Positions 8,878-17,383 are shown, counted from the first letter of the stretch. The stretch: DNA of 64,000 nucleotides from Pseudomonas maioricensis (GCF_022790535.1 NZ_LOHG01000006.1:273090-337089); one strand, 5' to 3'. Numbers and translations are program-made. Notes: generated from the letters alone by a model not told the origin.

Positions 8878-10203
8878 ATGGACACTCCCAACTCTGCCCC
8901 TGTCGGGTCGGCCAGCGCACCAGCGGCCGCAAAAACCACCTCAAGTCGTCTCAAGTCAATTTTCAGCGGCTCGGTCGGCAACATGGTCGAGTGGTATGAC
9001 TGGTACGTCTATGCCGCCTTCTCCCTCTACTTCGCCAAGGCCTTCTTCCCCAAAGGCGACACCACTGCGCAACTGCTCAACACCGCCGCGATTTTCGCCG
9101 TAGGCTTCTTGATGCGCCCAATCGGCGGCTGGCTGATGGGGCTGTACGCTGACCGCAAAGGTCGCAAGGCAGCGCTGATGGCATCGGTACTGCTGATGTG
9201 CTTCGGCTCCCTGATCATTGCCTTGACACCGGGCTACGAAGTCATCGGCGTCGGCGCTCCTATCCTGCTGGTATTCGCCCGTTTGCTACAGGGCCTGTCA
9301 GTCGGTGGGGAATACGGCACCTCGGCTACTTACCTCAGTGAAATGGCGACCAAAGAACGCCGCGGCTTTTTCTCCAGCTTCCAGTACGTGACGCTGATTT
9401 CCGGGCAGCTCATCGCTCTTGCCGTATTGATCGTGCTGCAGCAGACGCTGACCACCGAGCAACTGTACTCGTGGGGCTGGCGTGTGCCGTTCGTAATCGG
9501 CGCGCTGTGTGCGGTGGTTGCGTTGTTCCTGCGTCGCGGTATGGAAGAGACGGAATCGTTCACCCGCAAGAAGAAAGAAAAGCCGCAGGAAAGCCTGATG
9601 CGCACGTTGATGCGCCACCCCAAGGAACTGATGACCGTCGTCGGTCTGACCATGGGCGGTACGCTGGCTTTCTATACCTACACCACGTACATGCAGAAGT
9701 ACCTGGTGAACACGGTCGGCATGAGCATCAGTGACTCGACCACGATCTCGGCAGCGACGCTGTTCCTGTTCATGGTGATTCAGCCGCTGGTAGGCGCACT
9801 GTCGGACAAAGTCGGTCGCAGACCGATTCTGATCGCCTTCGGGGTATTGGGAACGCTGTGTACCGTACCGATCCTCACGACGCTGCATACGATTCAGACC
9901 TGGTGGGGAGCATTCTTCCTGATCATGGCGGCGCTGATCATCGTCAGCGGCTACACCTCGATCAACGCAGTGGTTAAAGCCGAGTTGTTCCCAACGGAGA
10001 TTCGCGCTCTGGGCGTCGGCCTGCCCTATGCCCTGACCGTATCGATCTTTGGCGGCACCGCCGAATACATCGCACTGTGGTTCAAGAGCATTGGCATGGA
10101 GACCGGTTACTACTGGTACGTGACAGCCTGTATTGCCTGCTCGCTGCTGGTGTATGTCTTCATGAAGGACACGCGCAAGCATTCGCGGATCGAGACCGAC
10201 TAA
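8878..10203 (+). CDS. kgtP: MHS-family MFS transporter, alpha-ketoglutarate permease-like
   Basis: A 441-residue metabolite:H+ symporter with about 12 membrane segments. Family signatures are GNMVEWYDWYVYAAF at the start of TM1, [21 protein letters not shown] between TM2 and TM3, and [21 protein letters not shown] in TM4. ATGs occur at 8875 and 8878; AAGGA at 8867-8871 is better spaced for the second. The KgtP branch imports 2-oxoglutarate with protons across the inner membrane. It follows the DctB/DctD-like pair, and its sigma-54 promoter suggests induction by that pair when substrate is present. A strong terminator follows it. A C4-dicarboxylate or other organic-acid substrate cannot be excluded. 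Confidence 0.88.
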   Translation: MDTPNSAPVGSASAPAAAKTTSSRLKSIFSGSVGNMVEWYDWYVYAAFSLYFAKAFFPKGDTTAQLLNTAAIFAVGFLMRPIGGWLMGLYADRKGRKAALMASVLLMCFGSLIIALTPGYEVIGVGAPILLVFARLLQGLSVGGEYGTSATYLSEMATKERRGFFSSFQYVTLISGQLIALAVLIVLQQTLTTEQLYSWGWRVPFVIGALCAVVALFLRRGMEETESFTRKKKEKPQESLMRTLMRHPKELMTVVGLTMGGTLAFYTYTTYMQKYLVNTVGMSISDSTTISAATLFLFMVIQPLVGALSDKVGRRPILIAFGVLGTLCTVPILTTLHTIQTWWGAFFLIMAALIIVSGYTSINAVVKAELFPTEIRALGVGLPYALTVSIFGGTAEYIALWFKSIGMETGYYWYVTACIACSLLVYVFMKDTRKHSRIETD

Positions 10204-10227
10204 GGTCACATCATCGGCAATGATGAA

Positions 10228-10260
10228 GGGCAGCCGCATTTTTTGCGGCTGCCCTTTTTT
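10228..10260 (+). terminator. Rho-independent terminator of the kgtP-like gene
   Basis: A perfect 11-base stem, GGGCAGCCGCA (10228-10238) with TGCGGCTGCCC (10244-10254), is followed by six T residues. It lies 25 bases after the transporter stop codon. Confidence 0.92.
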
Positions 10261-10557
10261 ATGAGAAGCACGGCCTACCCATAGCTTCCAGATCAGTGCA
10301 ATTTAAGTCTAAAAAAACGGAAAATATCGCAAACATAATTAAGATTCAGATTTGTCAAGAGGCTTTATTGCAAGATTTTTCAGAGAAATGCACCACCCTG
10401 ATGCAACCTAGCCCCTACAGCCCGAAAACAGCGCCCTGCGGCTTACTATCATTTTTAACGATGGTCGTTAGCACTCCTATTCACTTCTGAATAAATTTCA
10501 GGCGCGTAGCATTCACTCCATACCGAACTGACAAACAACTCGATTGGAGTAAACATC

Positions 10558-10977
10558 ATGAAAACTAACAAACTGATTTTTGGTCTTGCTTTCTCTGTAT
10601 TGGCTTCAAGCGCATTCGCTTCTCCACAACTTCCAAGTCTGCCAGGTAACGACCACACTAATGCGGTTGAGCAGACTTCGACTCTGACTGTTGCTGAAGG
10701 CGGTAGCAAACACACTAATGTAGGTGGCATTCGCCAGGCTTCTGATGGTGCTGATCACGTCGGTGCAAATCGTCTGGCTGCAGATGGTGCAGACCGCGTT
10801 GGTGCAAACCGCCTGACTTCCGATGGCGCTGATCACGTCGGTGCAAACCGCCTGGCTGAAGACGGTGCTGATCGCGTTGGTGCAAACCGCCTGACTTCCG
10901 ATGGCGCTGATCACGTAGGCGCAAATCGTCTGGCTGCAGACGGTGCAGATCGCGTTGGTGCAAACCGTCGAGTGTAA
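10558..10977 (+). CDS. Secreted 13-residue tandem-repeat protein, function unknown
   Basis: The 139-residue product has a clear signal peptide (MKTNKLIFGLAFSVLASSAFA) and a ~38-residue linker. Six tandem 13-residue repeats (39 bp each) with consensus xxDGADxVGANRL run from residue ~60 to the C-terminus. The variable position alternates strictly H, R, H, R, H, R, and the residues before DGAD alternate too. The array is therefore really three copies of a 26-residue (78 bp) unit, which indicates recent expansion by unequal crossing-over. It has no cysteines. GGAG precedes the ATG and a terminator follows, so it is a single-gene transcript. Related short repeat proteins are common in Pseudomonas and are sometimes labelled 'phage infection protein' without evidence. 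An extracytoplasmic location is likely. Confidence 0.85.
   Translation: MKTNKLIFGLAFSVLASSAFASPQLPSLPGNDHTNAVEQTSTLTVAEGGSKHTNVGGIRQASDGADHVGANRLAADGADRVGANRLTSDGADHVGANRLAEDGADRVGANRLTSDGADHVGANRLAADGADRVGANRRV
10738..10971 (+). repeat. Six in-frame 39-bp direct repeats
   Basis: Six contiguous 39-bp units, each encoding xxDGADxVGANRL, sit at the 3' end of the secreted protein gene. Copies 3 and 5 are almost identical at the DNA level, as are copies 2 and 6, which supports duplication in 78-bp steps. There are no unique spacers, so this is not a CRISPR array. Confidence 0.9.
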
Positions 10978-10997
10978 TCGCTCGACGTGTCCCCTTT

Positions 10998-11024
10998 AGC
11001 CCGGCCTCGTGCCGGGCTTAATCG
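10998..11024 (+). terminator. Terminator after the repeat-protein gene
   Basis: The stem AGCCCGGC (10998-11005) pairs with GCCGGGCT (11011-11018) around a CTCGT loop. It is followed by a short, interrupted T-rich tail (TAATCGTTTT). Confidence 0.8.
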
Positions 11025-11117
11025 TTTTGAACCAAGCAGAACTGTCAGGCACGGTGAATTGTCAGGCACTATGGACGCAAATTTCATGCGTCGTAGCGGC
11101 TAAACAGGACCCGTACC

Positions 11118-11741
11118 ATGTCAGACGATATTTACTCTTATGAGCCCTCCCAAGGCCATGGCCTGCCTCACGATCCGTTCAATGCCATCGTGGGCCCCCG
11201 CCCCATCGGCTGGATCTCCTCGCGCGATACCAACGGCAAGTTGAACCTGGCGCCTTACAGCTTTTTCAACGCGTTCAACTACATTCCGCCAATCATCGGG
11301 TTTTGCAGTGTTGGCCGCAAAGACAGCCTGAACAATATCGAACAGACCGGCGAGTTCGTCTGGAACCTGGCCACACGCTCGCTGGCAGAAGCCATGAATC
11401 AGAGCTGTGCCCCCGTTGCAGCGGACGTCAGTGAGTTTGAATTGGCGAACCTGACACCTCTGGCATCGCAGATCGTGGCGGTTCCACGCGTGAAAGAGAC
11501 GCCGGTGTCGTTCGAATGCAAGGTCACCCAAATCATCCAGCTACAGCGCGCCGACAAGGAGCTTGTACCCAGCTGGTTGATTCTTGGCGAGGTGGTGGCT
11601 GTGCATATTGCCAAGTCGCTGCTAAAGGACGGGATTTACGACACGGCAGCGGGCGAACCTATTCTGCGTGGCGGCGGCCCGGCCGACTACTTCCAGCTGG
11701 GACCCGAAGCGCTGTTCAGGATGCACCGCCCTAAAGCCTGA
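11118..11741 (+). CDS. Flavin reductase (DIM6/NTAB, FMN-binding split-barrel) family protein
   Basis: The 207-residue cytoplasmic protein has the flavin-reductase-like fold. The N-terminal segment (FNAIVGPRPIGWISS, then LNLAPYSFFNAFNYIPPIIGF) carries the conserved RP-x-GWIS and the APYSFF loop that contact FMN. The family uses NAD(P)H to reduce flavin, or simply binds FMN, and often serves a partner oxygenase. An ABM-type monooxygenase lies about 300 bases further on, on the other strand, but I see no operon link. The substrate or partner is unknown. Confidence 0.9.
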   Translation: MSDDIYSYEPSQGHGLPHDPFNAIVGPRPIGWISSRDTNGKLNLAPYSFFNAFNYIPPIIGFCSVGRKDSLNNIEQTGEFVWNLATRSLAEAMNQSCAPVAADVSEFELANLTPLASQIVAVPRVKETPVSFECKVTQIIQLQRADKELVPSWLILGEVVAVHIAKSLLKDGIYDTAAGEPILRGGGPADYFQLGPEALFRMHRPKA

Positions 11742-11755
11742 GAAGTGAAGCCAGA

Positions 11756-11995
11756 TCAAAGCGCCTGTAATGACAGGCCCCCCTCAGCATCGATGTCGAC
11801 CAGACGGTCCAGCTCGGCAGTGGCTGCAACGTCGGCATCGTAGGCGGTCTTGAATTTCTGGCCTGGCAGTATCCGATGAAATACCGGTGCACCACCGGCT
11901 CCCAGGCCTTTTACTGCAATGGCGGCATCGTAGCCACCCTCGCCGGGGACTACTGCGGATACGGCTTCGAAGCCATTGAGTTCTTTGCGTGCCAT
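11756..11995 (-). CDS. Small conserved hypothetical protein
   Basis: A 79-residue acidic protein beginning MARKELNGFEAVSAVVPGE, with AGGA nine bases before its ATG. It has no membrane segment, signal peptide, cysteines or known motif; the middle is glycine-rich (GEGGYDAAIAVKGLGAGGAP). It is encoded convergently with the flavin reductase gene, whose stop lies 14 bases away, and sits downstream of the monooxygenase gene on the same strand. I do not recognise a function. Confidence 0.65.
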   Translation of the reverse strand: MARKELNGFEAVSAVVPGEGGYDAAIAVKGLGAGGAPVFHRILPGQKFKTAYDADVAATAELDRLVDIDAEGGLSLQAL

Positions 11996-12047
11996 AAATA
12001 GTGATCCTGCTTAATACTTTAAAGCAGGGGATTCTAACCGGCAGCGC

Positions 12048-12389
12048 TCAGACTGTGTTCATCCAGCGAGCGACTTCAATGTCTGCGCCATCAGGCGTAG
12101 TGAAGGTGTGGAAATCCAGGCTGCTAACCATGTAGGTCTGGATGACTTCGGAAAACACTTGCAGCTCAGGAGTGGCCAGCCAACTGTTCATGGCTGCGTC
12201 ACTGGCCCAGCAGCCGGAAATCAACCATAGATCCGGGTCCTTGAGTGAAAGCTGCAAGGTAAAGTTCAGGCAACCGTCGGCGTTGCGCGAGGGTTCGATC
12301 AAGCAGAGCAGGCGCTCGCCCAATTGCTCGCTTTGACCTGTCCTGGCGCGGGCGAAAACCAGATGGCTCACTGTTGATGACTGAGGCAT
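12048..12389 (-). CDS. Antibiotic biosynthesis monooxygenase (ABM)-domain protein
   Basis: The 113-residue protein is a single dimeric alpha/beta-barrel ABM domain: SHLVFARARTGQSEQLGERL, then CLNFTLQLSLKDPDLWLISGCWAS and a C-terminal helix. Family members are cofactor-free quinol monooxygenases, haem-degrading enzymes or simple binding proteins; which applies here is not visible. ATGs at 12395 and 12389 are both in frame. AAGGAG lies only 2 bases before the first and 8 before the second, so the second is preferred. It is divergent from an AraC-type regulator gene, with a symmetrical inverted-repeat array between them, and is probably that regulator's target. Confidence 0.82.
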   Translation of the reverse strand: MPQSSTVSHLVFARARTGQSEQLGERLLCLIEPSRNADGCLNFTLQLSLKDPDLWLISGCWASDAAMNSWLATPELQVFSEVIQTYMVSSLDFHTFTTPDGADIEVARWMNTV

Positions 12390-12493
12390 GGTCATGGCTC
12401 CTTGTGTGTATCAGGATGATGTTCCGGGATTGACGGCAGGAACCGAGATTAGGGCCTGGGCGCAATCATCGTTAGTCAGTTCCTGTCGGCTTC

Positions 12494-12640
12494 TTGCCTG
12501 ATCCTGCACCACTGCCGAAAAAGCTTTCAGCGCAATGCGCCATGCACATGATCATTCTGAACAGTACCAGGCAATGCTTGATCCGATCCTGCGGCCCCAA
12601 TGCTGCACACTGGCAGGATCAGGCAATCATCCCGCAGGAT
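12494..12640. promoter_or_regulatory. Inverted-repeat operator array between ABM gene and araC-type gene
   Basis: TTGCCTGATCCTGC (12494-12507) is an exact inverted repeat of GCAGGATCAGGCAA (12613-12626). The core ATCCTGC occurs again at 12586-12592, and GCAGGAT at 12634-12640. Four copies in two orientations within 147 bases of a divergent promoter region suggest AraC-type half-sites, possibly with looping. Assignment to the adjacent regulator is inference. Confidence 0.6.
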
Positions 12641-12705
12641 TAGCGTAGTTCTTTGGCTTGCACAAAAATAAGCTAGGCACATTAACGAAGGATTAAGGAC
12701 TCCCC

Positions 12706-13635
12706 ATGTCGCAACTCCACCTCCCCAAAGAACCGGTCAGCGAAGACATGGAAAAGCAGCGGGCGGAACTGGCTGAGCTGATTCGCCGTTTCGCGCCCTC
12801 TGAAGGTGCTTTCCAGACAGCAATCTCGCCGCTGCACATGGTGCGCTATGAAAGTCCGGCAGAATCGTTGCCAAGCCTGATCCAGCCTGCGCTGTGCATC
12901 TTTGCTCACGGCAGCAAAGAAGTGCGCCTGGGGGATGAGACCTACACCTACGACCCGCTCAACTATCTGGTGTTGTCCGTGGCATTGCCTCTGAGCGGCA
13001 GAATCCTTGATGCCACCCCGGACAATCCAAACCTGGCGCTAAGGCTGGATATTGACCCTGCGGACATCAACGCATTGATTGCCGAGGCAGGCCCGATGAG
13101 CGTCCCCACACGCCCCAGCGGGCGCGGTCTTTATATAGAACGAATCGATGCGCAGTTGCTGGATGCGGTGCTGCGTCTTTCAAAGCTGCTGGACAGCCCG
13201 AAGGACATCGCCATGCTTGCGCCGCTGATAAAACGCGAGATCCTCTATCGCCTGCTGCGCAGCCCTCAAGGTCACCGTCTTTATGAAATCGCTATCACCA
13301 GTTGCCAGACGCATCGCGTAACCCAGGCGATCAGGTGGCTCAATCAGAATTTCACTGAATCATTGCGCATAGAAGACCTGGCCCGAGAGGTGAACCTGAG
13401 TGTTTCAACCCTGCACCATCGCTTCAAAGCCGTGACGGCAATGAGCCCGTTGCAGTATCAAAAGCAGCTGCGACTTCAGGAGGCGCGGCGTCTGATGCTT
13501 GCCGATGGACTCGATGCTTCAGCAGCCGGTTACAAAGTCGGCTACGAAAGCCCTTCACAGTTCAGCCGGGAATACAGTCGACTGTTCGGAGCCCCGCCGC
13601 TTCGCGACCTCGCTCGGTTGAGGGCGACGGTTTAG
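12706..13635 (+). CDS. AraC-family transcriptional regulator with AraC_N domain
   Basis: The 309-residue protein has an N-terminal cupin-like AraC_N domain (about 30-190: SPLHMVRYESPAESLPSL, CIFAHGSKEVRLGDETYTYDP). Two helix-turn-helix motifs form the C-terminal AraC DNA-binding domain (ESLRIEDLAREVNLSVSTLH, about 225; YKVGYESPSQFSREYSRLFG, about 275). AAGGACT lies upstream of the ATG. It is divergent from the ABM monooxygenase gene and flanked by four copies of an ATCCTGC-type motif, so it probably controls that gene and itself. The inducer is unknown; the family often responds to small alcohols, aldehydes or aromatics. Confidence 0.92.
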   Translation: MSQLHLPKEPVSEDMEKQRAELAELIRRFAPSEGAFQTAISPLHMVRYESPAESLPSLIQPALCIFAHGSKEVRLGDETYTYDPLNYLVLSVALPLSGRILDATPDNPNLALRLDIDPADINALIAEAGPMSVPTRPSGRGLYIERIDAQLLDAVLRLSKLLDSPKDIAMLAPLIKREILYRLLRSPQGHRLYEIAITSCQTHRVTQAIRWLNQNFTESLRIEDLAREVNLSVSTLHHRFKAVTAMSPLQYQKQLRLQEARRLMLADGLDASAAGYKVGYESPSQFSREYSRLFGAPPLRDLARLRATV

Positions 13636-13680
13636 CCGAGTGTGGCGGAGCGCTCTCAAGGAACGCTTTGGCAGGCGTCG

Positions 13681-15318
13681 TTACCCTGCCATCATTCCTC
13701 TCATCCACACCCTTTGATCAATCTCGATCAATGTCGGCCCTGGCCGCATCACCGCAACCCGCAAAGCAGCCTTGAGCGAGTCAACGCCGTCCACCGCTTC
13801 TGCCTCACACCCTAGAGCCTTGGCAACGCCAATAAAATCCGGCGTATAAATATCCACGCCTACAGGCTCGATAGCGCGGTTGACCATGTACTTCTTGATC
13901 TCTTCGTAACCCTGGTTATTCCACAGCAGGATGATGATCGGCGTGCGCGCTTCGACTGCACTGGCCAGTTCCGCCAACGTGAATTGCAGGCCTCCATCGC
14001 CAATCAGGCAGGCCACCGGACGCGGCTCACCCGCATCAGCGCGCCCCAGCCAAGCGCCTATCGCGGCTGGCAGCGCGTAGCCCAGCGTGCCGTAACCGGT
14101 GGAAGAGTTGAACCAGCGCCGCGGCTGATCCAGGTCCAGGGTCAGATTCCCCGTGTAGACCGGCTGGGTTGAGTCACCCACGATGATCACTCCCTCCAGT
14201 ACCTCCACGACCGTACGCAGAAAGACCGTCTGCCCAAGGGTCGCCGCGTCCCATGAAGCATCAAGGGTTTTGCGCAATGCGCTTACACGGCTGGCGCCCC
14301 AGTCTGAAAGGCGCTCGCTCAGTGTTTCGTGTGCCATCGCGGTGAGCAGTGCTTGTGCAGCCGCACTGGAATCAGAGACCAGCGCCACTGCTGGCGGAAA
14401 GTTACGCACGGTCTGGTCGGGATCAATGTCGATGCGAAGCAACTTCCCCGGGATTTTGAAGTGCCCCTGAAAGGTGATGTCGTAGTCTGTTTCCGCAAGC
14501 TCGGTGCCAATCGCCAATACGACGTCAGCGGCCTCTATCAACTCACGCGTCGGATCCAGCGCCTGAGTCGAACCGATCAGTAGAGGATGACTGGCAGGCA
14601 ACATGCCCTTGGCGTTGATCGTCAGCGCCATGGGAGCATCCAGTTGCTCAGCCAGACGAGTCAGTGCGGGAGCAGCGTCAATGGCGCCGCCCCCGGCCAG
14701 GATCAAAGGTCGCCGGGCACTGGCGAGCAGGCGGCTCATCTGCGCAATGGCTGCCGGTGACGGGCCGGCGCGGCTGACCCTGACCGGTTCACACCCCAGC
14801 AACGCATCGGCATTTTCCACCAACACGTCGAGCGGAATTTCGATATGAACCGGCCGCGGACGTCCGGCCTGAAATACCGCAAACGCCCGCGCCAGGACTC
14901 CGGGCAATTCAGCGGCGGACATCAGTGTGTGGGAAAAGGCCGCGACGCCAGCCACTAGCGCACCTTGCGCTGGCAGCTCATGTAACTTGCCGCGCCCGCC
15001 CCCCAACTGGTTGCGCGACTGCACGCTGGAAATGACCAGCATGGGAATCGAATCCGCATAAGCCTGGCCCATGGCCGTGGTGATATTGGTCATGCCAGGC
15101 CCGGTAATAATGAAGCACACCCCCGGTTTGCCACGGGTCCGTGAGTAACCATCAGCCATGAAACCCGCACCCTGCTCGTGTCGCGGCGTGATGTGTCTGA
15201 TGCTCGAACTGGCCAGCCCGCGGTAGAGTTCAACGGTGTGCACACCCGGAATGCCGAACACCCGCTCCACACCATAACCTTCCAGTAACTTCACCAACAC
15301 TTCGCCGCAGGTTGCCAT
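13681..15318 (-). CDS. aruI: Thiamine-diphosphate enzyme, 5-guanidino-2-oxopentanoate decarboxylase-like (AruI)
   Basis: The 545-residue protein has the three-domain layout of acetolactate synthase/decarboxylase enzymes. The N-terminal PYR domain has the catalytic Glu at residue 48 (PRHEQGAGF). The central domain includes AGGGAIDAAPALTRL. The C-terminal PP domain has the metal/ThDP motif GDGG then LWNNQGYEEI. Pseudomonas proteins with this start (GYGVERVFGIPGVHTVELYR) are AruI, which decarboxylates 2-ketoarginine in the arginine transaminase pathway. The usual partners aruH (aminotransferase) and the aruRS regulators are not beside it, so the substrate is less certain; another 2-oxoacid is possible. 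It acts in the cytoplasm and is probably monocistronic. Confidence 0.82.
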   Translation of the reverse strand: MATCGEVLVKLLEGYGVERVFGIPGVHTVELYRGLASSSIRHITPRHEQGAGFMADGYSRTRGKPGVCFIITGPGMTNITTAMGQAYADSIPMLVISSVQSRNQLGGGRGKLHELPAQGALVAGVAAFSHTLMSAAELPGVLARAFAVFQAGRPRPVHIEIPLDVLVENADALLGCEPVRVSRAGPSPAAIAQMSRLLASARRPLILAGGGAIDAAPALTRLAEQLDAPMALTINAKGMLPASHPLLIGSTQALDPTRELIEAADVVLAIGTELAETDYDITFQGHFKIPGKLLRIDIDPDQTVRNFPPAVALVSDSSAAAQALLTAMAHETLSERLSDWGASRVSALRKTLDASWDAATLGQTVFLRTVVEVLEGVIIVGDSTQPVYTGNLTLDLDQPRRWFNSSTGYGTLGYALPAAIGAWLGRADAGEPRPVACLIGDGGLQFTLAELASAVEARTPIIILLWNNQGYEEIKKYMVNRAIEPVGVDIYTPDFIGVAKALGCEAEAVDGVDSLKAALRVAVMRPGPTLIEIDQRVWMRGMMAG

Positions 15319-15555
15319 TGTTATTGATCCTCGATTGACTGGAAGACGTTCCGATACGCGCTCACTTGAAACGCCGGTGATACAGCTGCAAAAGCAAATT
15401 TCATGCTCAATGGCACCGGCATCAACACGGCTATAACTTTTAAGGCATTAAGCCATGCCTGCTAGATCAATTCTTTCCTACAGCTCTAAAACGCCTGCCC
15501 TACACTCCTGTTAATCCTTTCAGTACTGCCATGTAGTCGGAATGAGGGAAGCAGC

Positions 15556-15726
15556 ATGAACATAAAAATAAAAAGATGCGTCACTGTACTGGGTATCAGT
15601 GCCGTCATCGCCGTGTATGCGGCAGGCGTATATCGCAATGAGCTGGCGCGGCAGGCACCGCAAGTCGCGACCTGCAATTTTGGTCATTGCGTCCCCAGTA
15701 ATGCGACATTCAGTGCGTTGCGATGA
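15556..15726 (+). CDS. Small membrane or secreted protein, 56 residues
   Basis: The ATG at 15556 follows GAGGGAA with good spacing. The short frame begins MNIKIKRCVTVLGISAV and has one hydrophobic segment (residues ~9-25), followed by a polar tail with two cysteines (residues 40 and 45, CNFGHC). Net positive charge before the hydrophobic segment predicts either a single-span inner-membrane protein with the tail outside or an uncleaved signal. No homologue comes to mind. It precedes the DHA2 transporter gene by ~125 bases on the same strand. Support comes only from the ribosome site and protein-like composition. Confidence 0.5.
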   Translation: MNIKIKRCVTVLGISAVIAVYAAGVYRNELARQAPQVATCNFGHCVPSNATFSALR

Positions 15727-15852
15727 CACAACGCTGAAGCGTTTAAGTCGCGAGAACTGTATAAGGCACCTATCGATTAGGGAGCTATCGGCTTAGACTG
15801 ATTGCTTCCCCCGTCGGTATTCGGCGGGCATCACTGCCGATCAGGTTCTGCC

Positions 15853-17361
15853 TTGACCAGTCTTTCCGCCACCACGCCTTCCATCCGCAGCGTCCTGTTT
15901 GCGTTGATGATGGCCGTATTTCTCAGCGCGCTGGATCAGACAATCGTCGCTGTCTCGATCCCTGCCACCTCTACCCAGTTCAATGACTTCGACCTGTTGG
16001 CGTGGGTGATCTCCGCCTACATGGTGGCCCTGACCGTGGCAGTACCGATCTACGGCAAACTGGGCGATTTGTATGGTCGGCGCAAGTTGATGCTGTTCGG
16101 GCTTGGACTCTTCACGCTGGCGTCTCTGTTCTGCGGCATGGCGCAAAGCATGGAACAACTGGTACTCGCGCGGGTTATTCAGGGTATTGGCGCGGGCGGC
16201 ATGGTTTCAGTCAGCCAGGCAATCATCGGTGACCTCGTGCCGCCCCGAGAGCGAGGACGCTACCAAGGCTACTTCAGCGGCATGTACGCCCTGGCCAGCG
16301 TTTCGGGCCCATTGCTGGGGGGCGTCATGACACAGTACCTGTCCTGGCGCTGGGTGTTTCTGATCAACCTTCCACTGGGCGTGATCGCCTGGTGGTTCGC
16401 CAAACGTACCTTGCTCGGTCTACCTGTCCCGCAACGTAAACCCATCATCGATTACCTTGGGACAGTGCTGATGATTATTGGCCTGAGCTCGCTGTTGTTG
16501 GGTATTACGGAGATTGGCCAAGGCCACGGCTGGCGTGATCGACAGGTACTGACACTGCTCGGCGTGGCACTGCTGGCCCTGATCTGCTTCGTCTGGTACG
16601 AGCGGCGCACGCTCGAGCCTTTGTTACCGATGCACCTGTTCGCCAACCGTAGCGCCGTGCTTTGCTGGTGCACGATTTTCTTCACCAGCTTCCAGGCTAT
16701 TTCGTTGATCGTTCTGGTGCCGCTACGTTTCCAGACTGTCACCGGCGGCGGTGCCGACAGCGCTGCAGTGCACCTTTTACCTCTGGCGATCGGCATGCCG
16801 ATGGGCGCTTTTTTTGCTGGCCGTCGCACGTCGCTCACCGGCCGCTACAAGCCGATGATCCTCACCGGCGCGATGTTGATGCCGATAGCGATCCTGGGCA
16901 TGGCGTTCACTCCACCGCAATCGTTGCTGCTGACCAGCCTGTTCATGATGATGACGGGGATCGCCAGCGGTATGCAGTTCCCGACCTCGCTTGTAGGGAC
17001 ACAAAACTCGGTTGCGAGAAACGACATGGGCGTGGCGACCAGCACCACAAATTTATTCCGCTCCCTGGGCGGCGCAGTGGGTGTGGCCATGATGTCTGCG
17101 CTATTACTCGCAATGCTGCAAGACACCGGACTGGGCGGCGTGAGCGCAGGCCCTATCGGCGCTGAAGGCGCATCCGGCAATGTCCTGCTGGACAGCCTCA
17201 ACGCCGCCAGCGGCCCTGCCCTGCAAATCTTGCGTGACGAGTTGTTATTGACGTTCCGCCACCTGATGATCGTCAGCGCGGCAATCTCGCTGCTGGGCCT
17301 GGCTGCCGCGCTGGCAATGCCCAACAACCTGTTGCGGGGCAAGGAGCACAAGGAAGCCTGA
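15853..17361 (+). CDS. DHA2-family (EmrB/QacA type) drug:H+ antiporter
   Basis: A ~500-residue MFS exporter with about 14 predicted membrane segments. Signatures are SALDQTIVAVSIPATSTQF in TM1 (DHA2 motif D1), the loop GKLGDLYGRRKLML, RVIQGIGAGGMVSVSQAIIG in TM4, and the antiporter motif C region (YALASVSGPLLGGVM) in TM5. The start is uncertain: TTG at 15853 has AGG seven bases upstream, while TTG at 15802 would add 17 residues. It exports hydrophobic drugs or metabolites across the inner membrane in exchange for protons. No EmrA-type fusion protein or regulator adjoins it, so it is probably a single-component pump. The substrate is unknown. Confidence 0.9.
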   Translation: MTSLSATTPSIRSVLFALMMAVFLSALDQTIVAVSIPATSTQFNDFDLLAWVISAYMVALTVAVPIYGKLGDLYGRRKLMLFGLGLFTLASLFCGMAQSMEQLVLARVIQGIGAGGMVSVSQAIIGDLVPPRERGRYQGYFSGMYALASVSGPLLGGVMTQYLSWRWVFLINLPLGVIAWWFAKRTLLGLPVPQRKPIIDYLGTVLMIIGLSSLLLGITEIGQGHGWRDRQVLTLLGVALLALICFVWYERRTLEPLLPMHLFANRSAVLCWCTIFFTSFQAISLIVLVPLRFQTVTGGGADSAAVHLLPLAIGMPMGAFFAGRRTSLTGRYKPMILTGAMLMPIAILGMAFTPPQSLLLTSLFMMMTGIASGMQFPTSLVGTQNSVARNDMGVATSTTNLFRSLGGAVGVAMMSALLLAMLQDTGLGGVSAGPIGAEGASGNVLLDSLNAASGPALQILRDELLLTFRHLMIVSAAISLLGLAAALAMPNNLLRGKEHKEA

Positions 17362-17383
17362 AATGAGTTTTGTCGAACTACCC

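Noticed and set aside
10606..10963. Two repeat-containing frames antisense to the secreted repeat protein
   Set aside because: Repeats in one strand automatically give repeats in the other; only the sense frame has a signal peptide, ribosome site and terminator.
10738..10971. Regular 39-bp repeats suspected as a CRISPR array
   Set aside because: The units are contiguous with no unique spacers, are in frame within a secreted protein, and no cas genes are present.
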